Shown piece by piece: positions 53,701 to 63,498 of a DNA stretch of 64,000 bases. Below the pieces are notes generated by a model that saw only the letters and a program-made list of their open reading frames with translations, ran no database searches and was not told where the DNA came from. The first letter of the stretch is position 1; each line of letters starts with the position of its first letter. The DNA comes from Rhipidocladum racemiflorum (lineage: Eukaryota; Streptophyta; Magnoliopsida; Poales; Poaceae), in assembly GCA_036346355.1 (NCBI GenBank), contig CM070569.1:60846561-60910560 (forward strand). Reading direction: 5' to 3'. The translations under genes and the position numbers were made by a program.

Positions 53701-56061
53701 ATGGGCCGCAAGCGCGCGCTCCTGGTGGGCATCAACTACCCAGGCACCAAGGCCGAGCTCAAGGGCTGCCACAACGACGTCGACCGCATGCACCGCTGCC
53801 TCGTCGACCCGTTCGGCTTCGACGAGGACGACATCCGCGTCCTCGTCGACCGCGACCCCTCCGCGCCGCAGCCCACCGGCGCCAACATCCGCCGCGCGCT
53901 GGCGCGGCTCGTTGGGGACGCGCGCCCCGGGGACTTCCTCTTCTTCCACTACAGCGGCCACGGCACGCGGCTGCCGGCGGAGACCGGGCAGGACGACGAC
54001 ACCGGGTACGACGAGTGCATCGTGCCCAGCGACATGAACCTTATCACAGGTGCGATCGGGGATTAGGATTAACATCCCCCGTGTATTTCTCTCGTTTCTC
54101 ACCAAGGTAACCGAGAAATTGTAGGATCGATTAGCAAATTATCTACTGCCTTGTGACGCGAAACCAAGCTTGGAAGAGACAGGTCAACGCCGACATGCTG
54201 TCGATCTGTATTTCTTTCATTTTTCACTGAGATAACTTAGAAATTGTAGGATCAATTAGCAAATTATCTACTGCCTTGAGACACGAAACTAAGCTTGGAA
54301 GAGATAGGTCAACGCCGACATGGTGTCGATCTGAGCAGGATCGTGTTGAGCCCAGCCCAATTATTAGATGAACCATTAGATCGTTTTGTTTATTTATGAT
54401 TTGAAAGCGTACGCTCAAGATTGATGAGGAATTTAGGATCCATTCATTCGTTGGTTGGGTGTTGCCGTAAGTTTAAGTGGACCAGATTTGATCAATTTTG
54501 GAGTTATATATCGTGTTGGTTGTTGGACTAGGATAATTTCAAGATGCAGTTCAATTGTGGAACTTGTTGGGATAGGAAGGGGGACTTAATTTAAAGATGC
54601 ACATTCTGTACTTTTTTTATGGAGTTTGTGTCGTGTAAAATGTAATGCGCGGATTCTGTATGTAAGATTAGGGTTGCATGGCCATGGTGATAATTAATAA
54701 AGTGTATGCACAAATTTTCAGTTTGGAATTCTGGTAATTGTAATTTCCAAATGGGTTTAGTGCTGGCAAAATGGTATTTAGCACTGGCAGGATCCGAGTA
54801 AATATATCAGTTTCACTCAAGACTTGAGCGAACATTTCCTACCACAAATACCAATCATCTTTATAGAAAGATGATGAAATATTTAGGCCAGATTGTAATA
54901 TGCTTTTTCAACAGTTCTGATTCGTTATATTTTCTAGCTAACAGGCTGTCATTTTCCAGCTAGCTGATGATTTCTTGCTGCACATTTGCTAGACCAAGCA
55001 GTTTAGCTTTTTTCACACTTAACATATGCATCCCTGAACCATCTTCTGAATGTTAATCCCATATGTGATCTGGAAAAATATCCCTGTCAAATGAAGACTG
55101 GTTCAAGTAAAGATTGTCAACTGTCGAAGTTCCTAACTTGTTGCTATCTGCAGACCAAGACTTCAGAGAACTTGTGCAAAAGGTCCCCGATGGCTGCATA
55201 TTTACCATTGTCTCAGACTCATGCCACAGCGGTGGCCTACTGGACAAGGCCAAGGAGCAGATAGGTAATAGCACCAAGCAGAATCAGACCCAGTCCTGTG
55301 AACGCGAAGAGCGATCTGATTCTGGCACCAGCTTCCGGTCCTTTCTCAAAGAGACCGTTCGGGATGTGTTTGAGTCTGAGGGAATCCGCTTCCCTCATAG
55401 TCGCCACAGTCAGAGCCACTATGGAGGTGAGGACCAGGATGAGTCATACGCACAACCAACTGGGAATGGCCGCACTAAAAACCGGTCGCTGCCACTCTCA
55501 ACACTTATCGAGATGCTCAAGGAGAAAACTGGGAAGGATGACATTGATGTGGGCTCAATCCGGATGAATTTGTTCGACATTTTCGGTGATGATGCAAGCC
55601 CAAAGATCAAGAAGTTCATGAAAGTCATGCTTGGGAAGTTCAATCAAGGCCAGTCAGGCGAGCATGGCGGTGTCATGGGCATGGTTGGTGCCCTAGCTCA
55701 GGAGTTTCTGAAGGCTAAGCTTGAAGGCAATGAGGAAGATGCTTTCAAGCCAGCAATAGAACAAGAGGTTCACAGTGTTGACGAGGTGTATGCTGGGACT
55801 AAGGCATGGGCACCTAACAATGGCATTTTGATCAGTGGATGCCAAACCAACCAGACATCAGCAGATGCAACAACACCGCAGGGTGCTTCATATGGTGCGC
55901 TCAGCAATGCTATCCAGACCATTCTTGTAGGCAAGCACGGAAAGGTAACAAACAAGGACCTCGTGATGAAAGCACGTGAGATGCTGTCCAAGCAAGGATA
56001 TACTCAGCAGCCTGGGCTTTACTGCAGCGATGAGCATGTTCATGTGGCTTTCATATGCTGA
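53701..56061 (+). CDS. Type II metacaspase, two exons
   Basis: A calcium-dependent cysteine protease that cuts after Arg/Lys and acts in plant cell death and damage signalling (Arabidopsis MC4 family). Exon 1 is 53701-54049 and exon 2 is 55154-56061; GT-AG intron of 1104 bp; joined length 418 residues, the usual size. The p20 domain begins GRKRALLVGINYPGTKAEL and holds the catalytic dyad His87 (FHYSGHG) and Cys140 (SDSCHSGG), with the acidic DDDTGYDE segment between. A long linker (about 165-240) precedes SLPLSTLIEMLKEKTGK, near the known self-cleavage region of type II enzymes. The p10 part contains GILISGCQTNQTSADA and ends YCSDEHVHVAFIC. No N-terminal prodomain or zinc finger, as expected for type II. 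The start follows an A-tract leader (53578-53594) and GCGATGG context. Confidence 0.96.
54083..54332 (+). repeat. Tandem duplication (2 x 125 bp) in metacaspase intron
   Basis: Units 54083-54207 and 54208-54332 share GAAATTGTAGGATC, TTAGCAAATTATCTACTGCC and AGGTCAACGCCGACATG in order, with roughly 10% mismatch by eye. Confidence 0.92.
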
Positions 56062-56345
56062 AACATGGATTGTTACAGTTACTGTTTTCTTCTTTCCTTT
56101 TGCGTTGAGCTGTGCACGAGAGATTTGTTTTCCCTTGGTATGTTACTGTTGTGTACTTAAGTCAATGCTGTTTAAAGGGCTATGTATGCTTCGATGTCGG
56201 ACTATGTCAATACCTAAATAACAGTCTGCGAGGAAACCTTTTATACATACTTGTTTCATGAGTTTTACCCAAATTGTATACTTCCCTACTAGGCTAATAT
56301 GTTATCTTCCCACAATCCTCTGTTATTTTTATCCCAGCAGAGTTA

Positions 56346-56738
56346 GGGCCTGTTTGGCAACAAAGTATTTTCATAGTTTCTAGGCAAAACCATGGTTTTA
56401 GAGAATACCATGGTATTTTTGGCAATATGGTGTTTGGAAGCAACCCAAAAAACTCTGTTTTGAATACCATGGTATTGCCAATACCATGGTATTTTTGGAG
56501 TATTGAAAACTCCACTCAAAGTGGAGTTTTGGGCTTTTGGTGTTGGTGTAGAGAGTGAGAGGTGTCAATACTTTGAAAATACCATGCAAAAGACTTTGTA
56601 GCCAAACAGTTTGTAGTTCCAAGAAAAACCATGGTTTCAATGGTGGTAGATGAAACCATAGTATTTATGCAGAAACAATCTCTAAGCTATGGCTTTGTAA
56701 TACCATGGTATTGAAAAACTTTGCTTCCAAACAGGGCC
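56346..56738. mobile_element. Tourist/PIF-type MITE with ACCATGGTAT interior
   Basis: Ends GGGCCTGTTTGG and CCAAACAGGGCC, with TTA at 56343-56345 and 56739-56741. The interior repeats the palindrome-containing ATACCATGGTAT. It starts 285 bp after the metacaspase stop. Confidence 0.9.
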
Positions 56739-56830
56739 TTAGTTTGACATATATCTGATGCTTGTTCTAGTTTGATAGTCTGCTTTCAGTTATGTTTCTG
56801 CTTTAGCTATCATTGCTATTTTCTGTCTTA

Positions 56831-57079
56831 TCTCTACTATTCTAAAGCAGCACTTGGTGGCAGTGGTCCGTTCTTCTCACGTCATTAATTGCCGCTTAAT
56901 TGCCCTGCTTAATTGCCCTACGCAAGAAACGAAGCACTGCTTTAATTAGCCAGCTTTTGCAAGGAACGAAGCGTTAAAGATAGATGTTTGATCTTGTGAA
57001 ATAATTTTTTTATATTTTTAAATCTTTATTTTTCGTTATCAATTTTGTTTTTCGTAGCAACGCACGGGCATGTAACTAG
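56831..57079 (+). mobile_element. Short non-autonomous Helitron, second copy
   Basis: Starts TCTCTACTATTCTAAAG after A (56830) and ends CAACGCACGGGCATGTAACTAG before T (57080), here quoted loosely; shares most of its length with 11570-11819. Confidence 0.85.
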
Positions 57080-57370
57080 TGTATCTGGTGTATGAAGTTA
57101 ATATATGCGTAACATATATCTGGTGCTGGTTTTTGTTTTCATGCCTTCCGTTTCTGTTCTCTCTTGTAAAACACTTTCACCGTTGCTACTTTACACTTTC
57201 ACCGTTGCTACTTTTCACGATTTAGGCTTCTCCTGTATGTGTTTAACCATGTTTGGGCAGATGACAAGCAAAAAGTGCATTGACATGAACTCTGTACAAG
57301 TGGAAGGCTATGGAACGTGGATCATGGTTGTAGTTCTCAAGGAAAGAGGAACATGCTCGGTGAGTGGTGA

Positions 57371-57876
57371 TAGGGATGGCAATCGGGCGGGTTCGGGCGG
57401 GTAGACCTCCCGCATACTCGAACCCGAAACCCGAAATTCATACCCGAACCCGAACCCGAAATCTCTCACGGGTACATACCCACGCCCATACTCAACCCGA
57501 TGGGTACCCAACCCGACGGTACCCAAACCCAAATTAAATTCACCTAATCACCTTGCAATTAAATTTTCAACCATCAATTGTCAATCAATTCATTTGTAAT
57601 TTCTATGTTTAAAGAAAAAATATATGGTGTATATAATCATGAAAGTTACCGCATCTTACATCTCAAACGATGCTTGAAAATCTTGAATTAACTTTCCATT
57701 ATTTTTAATTTATATTAATTAATTCGGGTACCCATGGTACCACTGGTCTGATCAACCCGAACCCGAACCCGAACCCGAAATTTGAAATCCGCGGGTCTGA
57801 AATCAAACCCATACCCGAACCCATCGGGTCGGGTACCCACGGATACCCGAACCCACGGGTAATTTTGCCATCCCTA
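57371..57876. mobile_element. hAT-like element with ACCCGAACCCG interior
   Basis: Ends TAGGGATGGCAA and the complement TAGGGATGGCAAA; exact 8-bp duplication AGTGGTGA at 57363-57370 and 57877-57884. Both ends carry arrays of AACCCGAACCCG/GGGTACCC words; the centre is AT-rich. Confidence 0.93.
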
Positions 57877-57885
57877 AGTGGTGAC

Positions 57886-58110
57886 TAGGGTTTGAAAAAT
57901 CGATGAAAATTGTTCGAAAATCAATTTTTGACTGTATCAAGCTGGCTTGAGATTTGGAACCAGTCAGTAAACCGGTCCAATTCAAATTCAAAAAATTCAG
58001 AAAATTTGGAAAAATTTATCCAAAAGTTTTCTAAAATTGGTATTAATAGGTTTTTGACATTTGAGATATTTTTTTTAAAAAAAAAGAATTTGGGAGACGT
58101 TTTTGAGCAA
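57886..58110. mobile_element. Truncated relative of the element at 13772-14195
   Basis: TAGGGTTTGAAAAATCG and the words AAACCGGTCCAATTCAAA and GGAAAAATTTATCC mirror the left part of 13772-14195 in order. No right end is seen. Confidence 0.55.
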
Positions 58111-58640
58111 ATCTAAATATATATAATAGAAAAAAAAAAGAAAAAAATGGGGCAAAGCAGTCAACAATTCTTGATTTAATTGAGCTGTCAAATCGTGTTA
58201 TGAATTATTGGAAAAAAAAATTGTGAGGTCCTGAGGCAATGCTAATGATAATGTAAAATTTTCAGATGATGATCACATGTGTATTGTTTTAAAATTCGAA
58301 TAGTATTATCGTCTTTGTATATGCTCTTCTGTTTTTTATTTTCTATGGGTACTAGATGAATCCTTGAGCACTGTTTATGATACCTCGGAGGAAAGAGAAA
58401 TGGTCACATATTCCAAGATTAGCAGGGGGAACACAATGAGGCAACAACACTTACCATTTTTATTTCTTTCCCCAATGCATATTCACCCTGAAAAGCGTAA
58501 CGTTGGCCAGAGCCAATGAGAAACATCAACCAGAGAATCGACTGCATATTCACAGAATATTTTTTTTTTGACAAAGAAAGGAAGCTGCAAAGCAGTATGA
58601 ACATATTCTGAATCTCTTGGCGACACAACTCAAAGCCGAC
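58111..58640. other. Downstream flank of the peptide gene
   Basis: AT-rich. The part from about 58460 resembles the flank of the dead copy at 61800-61980 (for example ATGCATATTC-CCCTGAAAA against GTGCATACTCCCCTGAAAA). No ORF of note. Confidence 0.45.
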
Positions 58641-58656
58641 AGAAAGCACCTCCCAT

Positions 58657-58662
58657 TTTATT
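58657..58662 (-). terminator. Polyadenylation signal of the peptide gene
   Basis: AATAAA on the minus strand, 214 bp after the stop. The same AATAAAATGG context is kept in the dead copy near 61985. Confidence 0.6.
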
Positions 58663-58875
58663 AGCTAGGCAGCCAGTACAATAACATTGCTAGAAAACAG
58701 CAGAACAAGCTCTGGAAAATAGGTCGACAGAAGTGAGGCAGCAGAGCCACATCGAAGCATGTAGATGATGCAGTAGGAGCCACGAAGGACAGCATGGACG
58801 CTCGCGCGCTTGCTCTGCCATGCACGCTACCGATATGTACTGGATTACTGGGAGGAGACGGCCGGAAACCACGGG

Positions 58876-59046
58876 TCAGGGCTTGGCCTTGGCGCCGGCC
58901 GCCTGGCAGCATTCGGGGTGGTAGAGGCAGCACGCGGGCACCGACTCCAGCGCCACAGGCCTGCCCTGCACCGTCGCCGACGATGCCATCATCACGAGCA
59001 GGCAGACGAGGAAAACTAGGAAGACGCGGAGGTTATCGGTCGCCAT
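58876..59046 (-). CDS. Small secreted cysteine-rich peptide precursor (56 residues), family not recognised
   Basis: The frame runs from ATG 59046 to TGA 58876. Residues 1-28 look like a signal peptide: MATDNLR, a hydrophobic core VFLVFLVCLLVMMASSA, then TVQG. The predicted mature part is 28 residues: RPVALESVPA, CCLYHPECC, QAAGAKAKP. It has four cysteines as two CC pairs five residues apart, which could form two disulphides, and a short Lys/Pro tail. GC-rich codons match the host genes here. A TATA-like box, a leader of normal length and a poly(A) signal all fit. A decayed second copy at 62162-62980 shows the locus was duplicated. I do not recognise the family; role is unknown. A secreted signalling, defence or metal-binding peptide are all possible. 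Single exon, as far as can be seen. Confidence 0.72.
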   Translation of the reverse strand: MATDNLRVFLVFLVCLLVMMASSATVQGRPVALESVPACCLYHPECCQAAGAKAKP

Positions 59047-59137
59047 CACCTCGATCGGCTAACCGCGAGCGAGAGAACAGCTCACTGCTCTTTCCCGGGT
59101 GCCTTTTCTTTTGCCATAACCAAGTCCTACGAGAAGG

Positions 59138-59146
59138 CTATTTATG
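59138..59146 (-). promoter_or_regulatory. TATA-like box of the peptide gene
   Basis: Minus-strand CATAAATAG, 92-100 bp upstream of the ATG. The corresponding site in the dead copy is lost (the context reads CTGCATAGGA). Confidence 0.55.
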
Positions 59147-59538
59147 CAGCAAGGACGCATGAAGATGGAGTTTATCTGGCGTATAATCCCTCCAAAAAAA
59201 TCAAGCTTAGCTGTTAGCCTGTGACGTGTTAGCCACCAGATACAATGACAAGTGGCAAGGTCAACTTTGTGCATTTTAGCACACCCTTTTTTTGGAGGGG
59301 AAAATCGGGCACGCGACACTCAATTCGTGTGTCGTTCTGGCTGCGTGTATGACATGCGGGACCATCTGTGTGTATGACTGTGGGCCAGAGTGTCAAATAT
59401 TAAAACGTGAATTTTAAAGAGTGTCGCTGGCGCCAATCTCCCTTTTTGGAGGCATTTATTGTGACGTATTAAATTTGATTTTATCAACTTTCCCGTTAAC
59501 AAACTCGTGAATTTTAAGATAAGGATCACCTTCCCTTA
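59147..59538. other. Peptide gene upstream region
   Basis: No gene or TE end recognised. Confidence 0.3.
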
Positions 59539-60377
59539 GAGCATCTCCAGCAGAGCCACTAAACCAGCCCCTAAACCTTAAAATAGAAAGTATAGTAAAA
59601 AAACAGATCCAGTAGGACCCCAATTCAAGCCCCTAAAATTAGGAGGCCCCTAAATTTGCCTTCTCAGCCCCAATTCCCAGGGAGCCCCAACTCAAACCTC
59701 TAAAATTAGGAGGCTCTTAAATTTCTCCTTAGCCCTAATTACTAAGGATACGAGTACATCCCCTATTATTGAAGACAGATAAATACATGAGAGGCTTCGG
59801 GATGATCTTATTGAGCATTTGTGGGCAATTCACAACGCTTCGTAATTTGATTCATTGTTCGGAGTTTCTATTTATCTATTTGTCATATTTTGAAAATTTT
59901 AAATTTAAATTTGAAATATCATGTTTTTAATTTGTAAATGTTAATATGCTTATGTTTTATGTATTACAAATATTTTTGATTGAATTTTAGTGGTGTCAAA
60001 TAAATATTATACATAGCGGATATGTCATAATAGGAGAAAAAGTAAAATAGGGGCTGTTGCTGAACTTGTGCTCTGAAAACAGATCCCAAAAAATAGGGAC
60101 CCTGTTTTAGGGGCCCTTGCTGGAGTCGAAGTCTCTTATGTATTTCTCTGTCTTCAATAATAGGGGATGTACTCGTGTCCCTAGGAATTGGGGCTTAGGA
60201 GGCAAATTTAGGGGCCTCTTAATTTTAGGGGTTTGAGTTGGGGCTCCCTAGGAATTGGGGCTGAGGAGGCAAATTTAGGGGCCTCCTAATTTTAGGGGCT
60301 TGAGTTGGGGCCCTACTGGATCTGTTTTTTTACTACACTCTATATTTTAAGGTTTAGGGGTTCTGTTGGAGATTCTT
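59539..60377. mobile_element. Foldback element (0.84 kb), relative of 45131-46179
   Basis: Ends GAGCATCTCCAGCAGAGCC and complement of AAGAATCTCCAACAGAACC, flanked by TTA at 59536-59538 and 60378-60380. The long inverted arms (CCCCTAAAATTAGGAGGCC against its complement) are as in the other copy, but here the outermost arms correspond to the central part of 45131-46179. An unrelated insert-like piece lies at about 59805-59880. Confidence 0.88.
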
Positions 60378-60566
60378 TTAAGGCAAATGTGTTGGCGACA
60401 GGGTCTCGAATATCGCAGGAAATGGTAGAGCTCAAACGCTGGGCTATTTAATTTACCCGAGTAGAATTCATGAGACTGTGTCGCAGTGTTCTGACATATT
60501 TGCATCGCACTAGGCAACCCTCACCGAACCCCCTGGACCATCTCACCATCACAAGGGCGCTGCAAG

Positions 60567-61041
60567 TAGGGTTCAAATTCTCGCCGAAATCTCGCGAAAT
60601 TTCGGTTTTCGGACCCCCAGAGTTTCATAATCCCGGCGAAATTAAAAAAAAACCTAAAAAAAATTAAAAGTGCTACAGTACACTATAATTTCGGCGAAAT
60701 TTTGATGAACTGGACCGAAATCTCGGTTTTTTTACTAAAATTTGTCCAAAATTTGACCGGAGTTTGATCGGATTGGATACCTCAAGTCATTTTCCGGGTC
60801 TGACCAAAATTTCAAAAAAAATTGACATCGTTTGAACCATTTTCCGTTCAGTTGAATTTTACCGAGATCTCGGGTATTTAGGACGAAATTTCGGTATTTG
60901 GAACGAAATCCTAGAAATTTTGGTTAAAAAAACCGGATTTAAATTTTGGTTTTTTGATTTCGTCCAAAATAACGAGATCTCGTCAAAAAATCGGATTTCG
61001 ATTGACGACGAGATTTGACCTAAAACAAAAATTTTAACCAT
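60567..61041. mobile_element. hAT-like element, 'CGAGATCTCGG' family copy 2
   Basis: Ends TAGGGTTCAAA and complement ATGGTTAAAAT; flanks GCTGCAAG (60559-60566) and GCTGCAAC (61042-61049), an 8-bp duplication with one mismatch. Interior words CGAAATTTCGG, ACCGAGATCTCGG and AATCTCG match 157-651. Confidence 0.78.
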
Positions 61042-61049
61042 GCTGCAAC

Positions 61050-61799
61050 GCAAGCGATGCCTCTCGGCGATCGAGCTCGCGGATATCACTCCGCTCCGCG
61101 CTCTCATGCATGATGGGGTGTGCCGGTGTGGTGCTTTCGCGGTTTCGGTGTCTCCGTATCTCGACATCGGCGTCTCCGGCGCCCAGATGCGAGGGTGCAT
61201 GGTCGGGCCAGACGTCGCCGGCGGGCGGGGTATTCTCGGTCGGCAGATACTGAGATGGCTTCACATGCATGTGGTGTTGTAAAATATAGCAAGATTAGTA
61301 TCGTTAATTATTTACCTTACTAGCTGCCATGCTTTCAACGAGAGGTGCCCAAAAAATATATATTTGATTCCTTTCATTGTGTAATTAATATCTAACCATA
61401 ATAGCCTTTGAATGTTAATAGACCACCATTTCACTCTTACCTCTGGTGAGTTGTGAGGTAGTGATATAGGACGGTTAACGTCAATATAGGTTCACCGTGA
61501 AAAAATAAAATTCTTCCTTTTTTTTTACCCCCTTCGGTGACAAATAAATGTTGGTTTGGATATAGGCATAGTTAAAATTTTGAAATTTTTAATATCAATA
61601 TTTTGTAAAATATTTAAATTGGGTGTATGAAAATCATATGTATATATTTGTCTCGAAAAGTACTTGATAATATTATAAATTTATTGGATTTTATAAATAT
61701 ATTATAATAGAAATTAGTGATAAAAGTTGTGTTTTTTTATACCAGATTAATATTCGAAATAATATATATTTATGATCGGAGGAAGTAGTTTTCCGGTGT
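61050..61799. other. AT-rich intergenic region with Stowaway-like end
   Basis: ATATATATTTATGATCGGAG followed by GAAGTA at about 61763-61788 resembles a Stowaway right end; the left end is not found. No gene. Confidence 0.35.
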
Positions 61800-62161
61800 C
61801 CTGACTCTGAAACAACGAGCTGAGAATCCAGTGCATACTCCCCTGAAAAATCTTCAGAATACCACGCGTGTTCACAGGATCGATCATTTGTTCTTTTTAA
61901 GAAAACAGGACGCAAACTGAATGAACACAAATAGAGTACATACCCTGAAGCTCTTGGAGACATCTGAAAGCAATCTCCTTCCATTTTATTTGCTTAAATA
62001 ACTGAGTACAATAATAGATGAAAAGGATCGTAACTACATATAATATTGCAGAGAGGCATTTAAGAGGCACGATGCGAAAGACGCTTGCTTAATGTTCTGT
62101 CGTGCTGCTGATATTGGATTACCGGAAGGGGATCGACGACGGGCAGGCGGCGCTCCATGGG
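61800..62161 (-). other. 3' flank of the dead peptide copy
   Basis: Read on the minus strand it parallels the 3' UTR and downstream flank of the intact gene (TATTGGATTACCGG against TACTGGATTACTGG; CCATTTTATTTGC against CCATTTTATTAGC, plus-strand notation). Confidence 0.6.
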
Positions 62162-62172
62162 TCAGGGCTTCG

Positions 62173-62409
62173 TCAGAGATAATCTTGTAATTTGATTATA
62201 TGATCAATAGAAGTTTTGGTTAAAGTCCGATTAGAGTAAGAAAGTAGAATCCTATTTGTTTTTTAGGATTGAAGTTTTGATATATATTTAAAGGTAGTTC
62301 TGAGTTCTGTAAGTAAGAAAGCAAGAAATAAAAAAAAAATTATCTCAAAATTTCTATGCTTTTATTTATATCCGTGTGAGATCACGATTCAAAGCTAAAC
62401 TCAATAGGC
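62173..62409. mobile_element. Insertion, LTR-like, in the dead peptide copy
   Basis: AT-rich stretch with CTTGTAATTTGATTATATG, GGTAGTTCTGAGTTCTGTAA and GTGTGAGATCACG, the look of a short Copia solo LTR. Exact ends and target duplication could not be fixed. Confidence 0.45.
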
Positions 62410-62444
62410 AGGTGCTGGGCTGCCGGCGGCCAGGCAGCACTCGG

Positions 62445-62812
62445 GAATTTTTTTTAAAATAATATTATTTCAATCAAAATTTACAGAAATAATATGCCGA
62501 AAAAGAAAATAGCAAAACTACCCTCCTATGTCCATTTGAATTGGCGACAGGGTCCTGTCGCCATTTGAAATGGACATAGGAGTCCTGTCGCCATTTGAAA
62601 TGGACATAGGGGTAAAATCGGAATTTTCCCCGTCCTAGGACATTCAAGCACGACCCGTTTCAAATGGCGACATGCCCCTGTCGCCAATTCAAATGACGAC
62701 AGGACCCTGTCGCCAATTCAAATGGACATAGGAGGGTAGTTTTGCTATTTTTATTTTCGGCATATTATTTCTGTAAATATTGATTAAAGTATTATTATTT
62801 TAAAAAAAATTC
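62445..62812. mobile_element. Long-inverted-repeat MITE (Mutator-like) in the dead peptide copy
   Basis: Ends GAATTTTTTTTAAAATAATA and its complement with few mismatches continue inward for more than 100 bp. The flanks CAGCACTCGG (62435-62444 and 62813-62822) are an exact 10-bp duplication, or 9 bp with one base of each end shared, as for Mutator-like elements. The centre repeats GTCGCCATTTGAAATGGACA. Confidence 0.9.
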
Positions 62813-63029
62813 CAGCACTCGGAGTAGCGAGGTCAACACCCAGACATCGGAGACATCACAATCACATGCCCGCCCTGTACTGTCCACGGCGCTGCCATCA
62901 TCGCGATTCGCGAGCACGCAGACCTGCATGAAGAATTGACGACTAAAACTAGGAAGGCACGGAGGTTATCAGTTGACAATGACACCGCCTCGATCTCGGT
63001 GGAGGGGCGAGGATATGTACCACTCTAGT

Positions 63030-63490
63030 CAGTGGCGGACCCAGAAAGAAATTATAGGTGGGGCAAGTTTAAAGTAGTATTAAAACGTTAAAAAGAATAC
63101 AATGTACCGTAAAAACAATAATATTATTAAAGAAGCATAAATATAACGTTCAACTAATACGGTCAAAGAAGAATTAGCAAATAGGCAACATACCACTCAG
63201 TTAACAATTGGTGAGGGACGAGGCAATTGTATTCTCCTAGCTTTGAGGCGCTGAAATCGTCGGATGATGGCTTCATCATTAAGTGATTTGAATATCTCTC
63301 TCTCCGTATAGCAAACCATTAAGTCATTCATCCAATTGTTGGCAATCTTATTACGTTTCTTGCTTGGTACAACGTTCCAGCTTTCAAATTTGTTGAGCTT
63401 ATGCATATGCAGTATATACAAAATACCTGGACCTAATAAATTGTAGGTGGGGCAGCAGCCCAAGCTGCCCCACTGGTGGGTCCGCCCCTG
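63030..63490 (-). mobile_element. hAT element fragment with transposase C-terminus
   Basis: Ends CAGTGGCGGACCCA and complement CAGGGGCGGACCCA; exact 8-bp duplication ACTCTAGT at 63022-63029 and 63491-63498. On the minus strand it encodes the tail of a zinc-finger hAT transposase (NNWMNDLMVCYTEREIF, then DEAIIRRFQRLK) at about 63197-63350, the part after the dimerisation domain. It is an internally deleted copy. Confidence 0.9.
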
Positions 63491-63498
63491 ACTCTAGT

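Larger units (their letters stand above)
62162..62980 (-). pseudogene. Dead second copy of the small secreted peptide gene
   Basis: It aligns by eye to 58876-59046 through CCGCGTGCCTTCCTAGTTTTAG-like signal-peptide sequence (quoted loosely), GATGATGGCA, GTACAGGGCGGGC and the stop-codon end (plus strand GGGTCAGGGCTTCG). The start ATG has become ATT (62980-62978), a one-base insertion and TGA/TAA follow at once, and the cysteine region is disrupted. Insertions at about 62173-62409 and at 62445-62812 split the coding part, and a hAT element sits in the leader region (63030-63490). Confidence 0.8.
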
